A stretch of 10,509 bases of DNA from the NCBI GenBank assembly GCA_043813895.1, contig JBDRKQ010000116.1, positions 1 through 10,509 of the forward strand. Direction: 5' to 3'. This DNA comes from CAZTAR01 sp043813895 (GTDB lineage Bacteria > Planctomycetota > Phycisphaerae > UBA1845 > UTPLA1). Shown piece by piece: positions 5,671-10,509 of this stretch (positions are counted from its first letter, which is position 1; each line of letters begins with the position of its first letter). The notes beneath the pieces are model-generated. The model was not told the origin of the DNA and did not search any database. It worked only from the letters and a program-made list of their open reading frames with translations. The position numbers and the translations under genes are program-made.

Positions 5671-7935
5671 ATGAATCACAGGTGGTGTAGCGCTGGTGCA
5701 GTGGTGGTGATCGTCGGGCTTGTGTGGGCCGGCTGCGATCGTTCGGGCGAGAACCAGGGGCAGAGCGCGTCCGTCAAGCCGCGGCCTGTTCTCAATGTTC
5801 TGCTGATCACCCTGGATACCACCCGGGCGGACCGCCTGGGATCCTACGGGTACGATGCCGCTCGGACGCCCACGCTGGACGCGCTTGCGGCTTCCGGGGT
5901 GCGGTTTGAGCGAGCGCATTGCCAGGTTCCGTTGACGTTGCCGTCACACGTTTCCTTGTTAACCGGGATGTATCCGCCGGTACACGGCGTCCGGATCAAC
6001 GGTGCGATGGCGCTGGGGAGTGACCTGGCGACTCTGGCCGAGCGGTTCAAGCAGCGCGGCTATCAAACGGCCGCGTTTGTCTCGGCGTTCGTGCTTCATT
6101 CCCGGTTTGGTCTGGGCAGGGGATTCGATCATTACGACGACGACCTGGGGTCGGCGGGTGATGACGGTAGCGCGAGCGTGGAGCGTCGTGGTGACGACGT
6201 CTGCGATACGTCTCTGGACTGGCTGCGTGCCAAGAAGCGCGAGCCTTTTTTCGCATGGGTTCACTTTTTCGACCCGCACTATCCTTACGAGCCGCCGGAG
6301 CCGTTTCGAGATCAGTTGCCGAATGCCTACGACGGCGAGATAGCCTTCGTTGATACCCAGGTTCGTCGTCTGGTGGATTGGCTTGAGGCCGAGGGCCTGC
6401 GGGACAGGACGATAATCGTGGTGGCCGGAGATCATGGAGAGGCCTTCAACGAACATGACGAAGCGCAACATGGGTTGTTCTTGTATGACGTCACCTTGCG
6501 AGTACCGCTGATCCTGGCGGGCTCTGCGGCCGTACCCGAAGGCAAGGTCGTGACGGCAGACGTGGAACTCGTCGATGTCTTTCCGACCATCCTGGATCTG
6601 ATGGGCTGGGAGTCGCCACCGGTGGACGGGCGGAGCCTGTCGGATACGTGGGGAGGGGGCGAACTGCCAGCGCGGCGCGTTTACGCGGAGACGCTCTACC
6701 CACATGCGTCGTACGGCTGGGCGTCGCTGCGGAGCTTGACGAAAGGGCGCTGGAAGTACATCGAGGCGCCACGTCCGGAGTTGTATGATCGTGACGCGGA
6801 TCCGGGCGAGCTGCGGAACGTGCTCTCTCAACGGTCTCAGCTTGCATCACAACTGCGAGACGAGCTCATCGACGTTGAGGATGCCATGGTATCCCACGCG
6901 ACGACCATAACTGCTCGCGATTTGCAATCCGTCGGGCAGCTACAAAGTCTCGGATACGTCGCGGGTTCCGCTGATAACATCGTGGAGGACACCGATGCGC
7001 CACTCCGTGATCCCAAAGACATGGTCCAAGTCTACCGGCGGCACATGAGAGGCAACCTTCTGCTTAAGCAGGGACGTTTTGCAGAGGCGGCTCAACTGCT
7101 TGAGGCGGCTGCAGGAGAAAGCCCGGAGTCAGACGAGCTGTACACTAGTTTGGGCCGTGCCTATCTGGAACTGGGCCGGTCGGAGGATGCAGAAAAGGCG
7201 TTCGAGGCGAGTCTTCGCAAGGTGCCTGACGAGCCGCACAAACTGTGGGCTCTCGGAGAGGCATTGCGACGTCAGAACAAGCTGAATGAGGCGATCGGTT
7301 GCTTTCGCCGGGCATTGGGGGTATTGCCCGATTTCGGCGAAGCCCACCGCGGTCTCGGAATGTGTTACGCCGCGCAACGGGACTTCGAGAAGGCCTACGA
7401 ACACTGTCGTCGCCACATGGAACTCAGTCCGGGCTCACCCAATGCCTTGGTCAACTTGGCGAATGTCTGTCTTGCTCTCAAGCGGTATGGCGAAGCTGTG
7501 CCCTTGTTGCAGGAAGCCCTCGCTGCCGCCCCGGACAACTCGTTTGCCCATCGCTCTCTCTGGCAAGCCTTGCGGGCGGTGGGCCGAACGGAGGAGGCTG
7601 TGGTTGCCCTGCGAGCTGCGCACGGGGCACTACCCGGCGATGCCGGACTGACTTGCTCGCTTGCATGGCTGTTGGCAACATCTGAGTCGTCGTCGCGGTG
7701 CAATCCCGAAGAAGCACTGCCGCTGGCCCAAGCCTGTTGCGAAGCGTATCCCGAGAGCGCGGCGAGTCTGGACGTGTTGGCCGCCTGTTACGCAGCGGCC
7801 GGGGACTTCTCGGGAGCCGTAACGACGGCGGAGCGGGCGTTGTCCCTTGCCGAATCGCAGAGTGACGCTTCGTTTGTCAAGAAGATCCAAGCACGCCTCA
7901 AACTGTATCGATCGAAACGCCCTTACAAGGAATGA
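5671..7935 (+). CDS. Predicted lipoprotein: sulfatase-fold domain fused to eight TPRs
   Basis: This encodes 754 residues. The ATG at 5671 is chosen because it begins a signal peptide (MNHRWC, hydrophobic 8-20) ending in a lipobox-like WAGC with Cys22; Trp at -3 is atypical. Residues 40-430 form an alkaline-phosphatase-superfamily domain usually annotated as sulfatase: LDTTRADRLGSYG (D49), PLTLPSHVSLLTG (T89), FDPHYPY (D201, H203), GDHGE (D254, H255) and QHG (H267). The sulfatase nucleophile motif C/S-x-P-x-R is absent: T89-L-P-S-H93 stands in its place. No formylglycine can form, and a phosphodiesterase- or transferase-type reaction at Thr is more likely. From about 451 to the end lie eight TPR units, the seventh with an insertion (SESSSRCNPEEAL), suggesting protein binding outside the cytoplasm. 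An upstream GTG (5602) would bury the signal peptide. The ribosome binding site is weak; a -10-like TATAGA lies at 5655-5660 without a clear -35. The substrate is unknown. Confidence 0.88.
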   Translation: MNHRWCSAGAVVVIVGLVWAGCDRSGENQGQSASVKPRPVLNVLLITLDTTRADRLGSYGYDAARTPTLDALAASGVRFERAHCQVPLTLPSHVSLLTGMYPPVHGVRINGAMALGSDLATLAERFKQRGYQTAAFVSAFVLHSRFGLGRGFDHYDDDLGSAGDDGSASVERRGDDVCDTSLDWLRAKKREPFFAWVHFFDPHYPYEPPEPFRDQLPNAYDGEIAFVDTQVRRLVDWLEAEGLRDRTIIVVAGDHGEAFNEHDEAQHGLFLYDVTLRVPLILAGSAAVPEGKVVTADVELVDVFPTILDLMGWESPPVDGRSLSDTWGGGELPARRVYAETLYPHASYGWASLRSLTKGRWKYIEAPRPELYDRDADPGELRNVLSQRSQLASQLRDELIDVEDAMVSHATTITARDLQSVGQLQSLGYVAGSADNIVEDTDAPLRDPKDMVQVYRRHMRGNLLLKQGRFAEAAQLLEAAAGESPESDELYTSLGRAYLELGRSEDAEKAFEASLRKVPDEPHKLWALGEALRRQNKLNEAIGCFRRALGVLPDFGEAHRGLGMCYAAQRDFEKAYEHCRRHMELSPGSPNALVNLANVCLALKRYGEAVPLLQEALAAAPDNSFAHRSLWQALRAVGRTEEAVVALRAAHGALPGDAGLTCSLAWLLATSESSSRCNPEEALPLAQACCEAYPESAASLDVLAACYAAAGDFSGAVTTAERALSLAESQSDASFVKKIQARLKLYRSKRPYKE

Positions 7936-8101
7936 GTGCTGAGACGCTGGAGTTATGCCCATGTTGCACGGGCGAGACTGGCAACTCGCTGTCGGTGCGG
8001 TCCAGAGCGCGATCCGGCACACGACAATGGGGACAAGCCGCCGGCGGCACTTGTTGCAGCTACGGTCGCCGGCGGCGCTATCACCTGTGGAGATCATCGC
8101 C

Positions 8102-8107
8102 TATACT
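8102..8107 (+). promoter_or_regulatory. Possible -10 box for the metallo-hydrolase gene
   Basis: TATACT matches the sigma-70 -10 consensus at five of six positions and lies 46 bases before the chosen ATG at 8154. I found no good -35 box at the right distance, so the call is weak. If real, it excludes the earlier ATG at 7932 as the start on this transcript. Confidence 0.3.
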
Positions 8108-8153
8108 CTCACAAACGCGACGTCCTGCGATGTCCTTGGCAGAGGCTAAAGAC

Positions 8154-9035
8154 ATGAGTACCGCCAGACTGGGACCGGTGCCGCAACCGCCGAAGATGCA
8201 ACTCGGCGATCTAACCATCAAACTGCTTGACGGCGGAGAACTGTGGCTCGATGGCGGGGCCATGTTCGGGGTCATCCCTAAGCCAGTGTGGTCGAAGCTG
8301 GTCGAGGTCGACGAGAGCAATCGCATACCACTGGCGATGACCTGCGCTCTCGTGGAGACCGGCGGCAAGCGGATCTTGATCGAGACCGGCGCGGGAGAGC
8401 CGCTGGGCTACGGCGAGAGGGAGCGGGGCTTCTTCCGCTTCAGGGACCACTGGGTGCTGGATTCGCTGGAGGCGGCGGGCGTGGAGCGCGGATCGATCGA
8501 CTACGTCATCCTCACGCACCTGCACTTCGACCACGCGGGCGGCGTGACAATGGCGGACGGCCACGGGGGGCACGTTCCGACTTTTCCCAACGCGCGGTAC
8601 ATCGTTCAGCGCGGCGAGTGGGAGGACGCCGTCAACGGCCATGCCGTCATGAGGACGACGTACCGCACGGAGAACCTCGCACCGCTGGAGGAGGCCGACG
8701 TGTTGTCGCTCGCGGACGGACGGGCGGAGATCGTTCCAGGAATCTCGGTGACGCCGATGCCGGGGCACACGCGATATCACCAGGGCGTCGTGATTGAGAG
8801 CGGCGAACAGCGAATCGTGCAGCCAGGCGACTTGTTGCCGACGGCGGCGCACGTCGGCACGCGGTACAACATGGGCTACGACCTGCTTCAGCATGAGAAT
8901 ATGGAGCAGAAGGGGCGGCTGCTGGAGACCGCCTGCGAAGCGGGCTCGCTCTTGCTGCTGGGCCAGGACCCTACGGACGCGATTCGGCGGATTGAAAAAG
9001 GTAGCCGCGGTTTTTCGCTGGCGTCCGCACTGTAG
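8154..9035 (+). CDS. Metallo-beta-lactamase-fold hydrolase, lactonase-like group
   Basis: This encodes 293 residues. It matches the MBL-fold group that includes AHL-lactonase-like and methyl-parathion-hydrolase-like enzymes, which open lactones or cleave esters with a two-metal site. Visible are the zinc motif HLHFDH (H122, H124, D126, H127), H205 in MPGHT, and D226 in QPGDLLPTAAH. The expected last ligand, His in a C-terminal HDP motif, is replaced by Gln271 in LLGQDP. Other family marks are LWLDGGAMFGV near the N-terminus and VPTFPNARYIVQRGEW. The start at 8154 has AGAGG (8141-8145) eight bases upstream. ATGs at 8130 and 8196 are also possible, and the latter matches where relatives tend to start. 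A start at 7932, overlapping the lipoprotein stop, would add a Cys/Arg-rich extension that does not look like protein. No signal peptide, so cytoplasmic. Substrate unknown. Confidence 0.85.
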   Translation: MSTARLGPVPQPPKMQLGDLTIKLLDGGELWLDGGAMFGVIPKPVWSKLVEVDESNRIPLAMTCALVETGGKRILIETGAGEPLGYGERERGFFRFRDHWVLDSLEAAGVERGSIDYVILTHLHFDHAGGVTMADGHGGHVPTFPNARYIVQRGEWEDAVNGHAVMRTTYRTENLAPLEEADVLSLADGRAEIVPGISVTPMPGHTRYHQGVVIESGEQRIVQPGDLLPTAAHVGTRYNMGYDLLQHENMEQKGRLLETACEAGSLLLLGQDPTDAIRRIEKGSRGFSLASAL

Positions 9036-9067
9036 CACCCGCGTCGGCACGCAACAGGTCGGGGTGT

Positions 9068-9096
9068 TTGACGCCCAAACGGACTTTCGTGATAAT
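9068..9096 (+). promoter_or_regulatory. Near-consensus promoter of the acyl-CoA dehydrogenase gene
   Basis: TTGACG (9068-9073) and GATAAT (9091-9096) each match the sigma-70 consensus at five of six positions and are 17 bases apart, the optimal spacing. Transcription would start near 9103, giving a leader of about 88 bases. It lies 33 bases after the metallo-hydrolase stop, so the dehydrogenase can be transcribed independently. No operator was recognised. Confidence 0.55.
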
Positions 9097-9190
9097 GGCC
9101 GCAGTGGGATTGGGGGCTTTCGCCGAAGGGCAAAAGCTAGCTCCCATGTTCTAGAGTCGGTTTTTGCACCATAGACCCGAGAGGGGACGT

Positions 9191-10342
9191 ATGCAAATCA
9201 ATCTTCCCGAAGAACTGGCGGCCTTTCGAGATGTCACGCGGGATTTCGCGGCTGAGAAGATCGCGCCGCATGCGCGGGAGTGGGACGCGAACAAGTGGAT
9301 CCCAGACGAGATCCTGGCCGAGGCGGGCCGAATGGGGTTGCTCGGTGTGACGACGCCGGAGAAGTATGGTGGCGTCGGTCAGAGCATGCTCGCGATGTCG
9401 GTCATCATCGAGGAGGTTGCCCGATGGGATGGCGCATTCGCCTTGATACTTGAGGCCCACAACGGGCTGTGCCTGCAACATCTGAACATGGCCGCGAGCG
9501 AAGCGCAGAAGATGAAGTACCTCCCCGATCTGGCCTCGGGCAAGATGGTCGGTTCGTGGTGTCTGAGCGAGCCCGATTGCGGGACGGATGCGGAGGCCAT
9601 GACCACGCGGGCCGAGAAGACGTCCGCCGGCTGGGTGCTGAATGGGCAGAAACTCTGGGTCACCAGTGGAAAACGGGCGGGCCTGTACGTCGTGATGGCT
9701 CGGACGAAGCAGGAGCGGGGCTCTCGGACGATCTCGGCGTTCATCGTCGAGCGTGGGACGCCCGGCCTGGAGATCGGAGAGCCCGAAGACAAGATGGGCA
9801 TGCGCGGAAGCGATACAGTCCCCGCCAGCTTCGACAATTGCGAGATCCCCGAGAAAAACCTGGTCGGCGAGTTGCACCAGGGCTACGTCGATGCGCTGAA
9901 GGTGTTGGACGAAGGCCGGTTTTCGGTTGGGGCCATCTCCGTCGGGTTGGCTCGCGGCTGCCTCGAAGAGGCGCTCAAGTATGCGTGTGAACGAAAGGCA
10001 TTCGGCACGCCATTGCACGCGCACCAGGCCATCGCCTTCAAGCTGGCGGACATGGAAACGGAGATTGAGGCCGCCAGGCTGCTGGTGCGCCAGGCCGCTT
10101 GCGCCCATGACGCGGGCCGACCCGACAAGCAGTTGTGCTGCATGGCCAAGCTGTTCGCCTCGGAGATGGCGAGCAGGGCCGGTTGGGAGGCAATCCAGAT
10201 TCTGGGGGCCGCCGGCTACACGAAGGACTTCTGCGTGGAGCGGCTGCTGCGTGACAACAAGCTGTGCGAAATCGGCGAAGGCACGAGCGAGGTGCAGCGT
10301 ATGCTGATCGCCCGGGAGGAGTTTAGTCGGCGCAGTGCGTAG
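9191..10342 (+). CDS. Acyl-CoA dehydrogenase
   Basis: This encodes 383 residues, the usual length for the short/medium-chain family. The enzyme uses FAD to introduce a double bond between the alpha and beta carbons of an acyl-CoA in the cytoplasm and passes electrons to electron-transferring flavoprotein. Seen in the sequence: the helical N-terminal domain (about 1-115); the flavin-binding beta-domain signature SWCLSEPDCGTD (122-133) followed by WVTSG; ERKAFGTP (from 267) in the C-terminal helical domain; and GEGTSEVQ with Glu363 at the catalytic-base position of the MCAD type. The usual GG-x-GY is GAAGY here, a mild change. The ATG at 9191 is chosen because GAGGGGA (9181-9187) precedes it and relatives begin at this point; a TTG at 9164 is less likely. 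Substrate chain length cannot be read from the sequence. No beta-oxidation or ETF gene is visible nearby. Confidence 0.95.
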   Translation: MQINLPEELAAFRDVTRDFAAEKIAPHAREWDANKWIPDEILAEAGRMGLLGVTTPEKYGGVGQSMLAMSVIIEEVARWDGAFALILEAHNGLCLQHLNMAASEAQKMKYLPDLASGKMVGSWCLSEPDCGTDAEAMTTRAEKTSAGWVLNGQKLWVTSGKRAGLYVVMARTKQERGSRTISAFIVERGTPGLEIGEPEDKMGMRGSDTVPASFDNCEIPEKNLVGELHQGYVDALKVLDEGRFSVGAISVGLARGCLEEALKYACERKAFGTPLHAHQAIAFKLADMETEIEAARLLVRQAACAHDAGRPDKQLCCMAKLFASEMASRAGWEAIQILGAAGYTKDFCVERLLRDNKLCEIGEGTSEVQRMLIAREEFSRRSA

Positions 10343-10509
10343 CGACCGAGCCCCGTGTCGGACTCGGATCAGAGCCGCGCGCGTCAGCAAGCGGTTACTG
10401 CGTAACGGTGGAGGCCCACTCGGCGAGCGGTGACCCCTCCCTCACGATTAGGGCTCTGATCGTCGTCGGCCGACAGGGGCCTCGGCCGCTACAGGCCGGA
10501 TGACTGTAG
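10343..10509. other. Downstream intergenic tail
   Basis: These 167 bases after the dehydrogenase stop hold no convincing gene start. A seven-base-pair hairpin (10467-10473 with 10482-10488, eight-base loop) is present but has no U-tract, so no intrinsic terminator can be called. Confidence 0.4.

Noticed and set aside
5959..6831. A 290-codon open frame on the - strand
   Set aside because: It is a shadow of the sulfatase-fold domain, whose motifs D49, T89 and DHGE are all in the + frame.
7932..8153. Start of the metallo-hydrolase at the ATG overlapping the lipoprotein stop (ATGA)
   Set aside because: The overlap suggests translational coupling, but the extra 74 residues are Arg/Cys/Ser-rich without homology to the family's N-terminus, and a -10-like box and ribosome binding site lie downstream.
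8211..9050. A 279-codon open frame on the - strand
   Set aside because: It mirrors the metallo-hydrolase gene, which has intact zinc motifs; the antisense product is Arg-rich and looks like no family.
9137..10390. A 417-codon open frame on the - strand
   Set aside because: It lies opposite the acyl-CoA dehydrogenase, which has clear family motifs along its whole length. The antisense translation has no recognisable domain and is Arg/Leu/His-rich, as expected from GC-rich codon bias.
10391..10408. Small hairpin GTTAC-TGC-GTAAC as terminator of the dehydrogenase gene
   Set aside because: The stem is only five base pairs, with a three-base loop and no U-tract.

Overview
The window looks like part of a chromosome from a planctomycete or close relative, probably an uncultured Phycisphaerae-type lineage. 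The reasons are a giant Cys-rich secreted protein built from 'GxCC' and 'NDxC..A' modules, planctomycete-style dockerin-like repeats, a lipoprotein that fuses a sulfatase-fold domain to TPRs, moderately high GC, and wide gene spacing. The lineage is inferred from protein style only; no rRNA or other marker gene is present.

Layout, all genes on the + strand. (1) 2-187: the C-terminal end of a secreted protein whose last domain is a dockerin-like EF-hand pair. (2) 188-1102: about 900 bases with no convincing large gene. It holds a strong hairpin (317-352), a good sigma-70-like promoter (736-765) and a doubtful 54-residue ORF (832-996) in what would be a long leader. (3) 1103-5452: a 1449-residue secreted, multidomain, Cys-rich beta-sandwich protein with a dockerin-like pair in its middle. 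Two hairpins follow it; the second is a textbook intrinsic terminator (5531-5573). (4) 5671-7935: a predicted lipoprotein with an alkaline-phosphatase-superfamily ('sulfatase') domain and eight TPRs; its nucleophile position is Thr, not Cys or Ser. (5) 8154-9035: a metallo-beta-lactamase-fold hydrolase of the lactonase-like group, with Gln at its last expected metal-ligand position. (6) 9191-10342: an acyl-CoA dehydrogenase with an intact catalytic Glu, behind a near-consensus promoter. (7) 10343-10509: no gene seen.

The genes do not read as one pathway. The first two belong to one family of exported, Ca-binding-repeat proteins and are probably paralogous neighbours. The terminator separates them from the lipoprotein. 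The hydrolase and the dehydrogenase each seem to have their own promoter. I found no CRISPR array, insertion sequence, tRNA or rRNA. The most interesting points are protein-level departures from family norms: the mid-protein dockerin that suggests an ancient gene fusion, the Thr nucleophile with a two-metal phosphodiesterase-like ligand set, and the His-to-Gln change in the hydrolase. I found nothing I can defend as a wholly new system.
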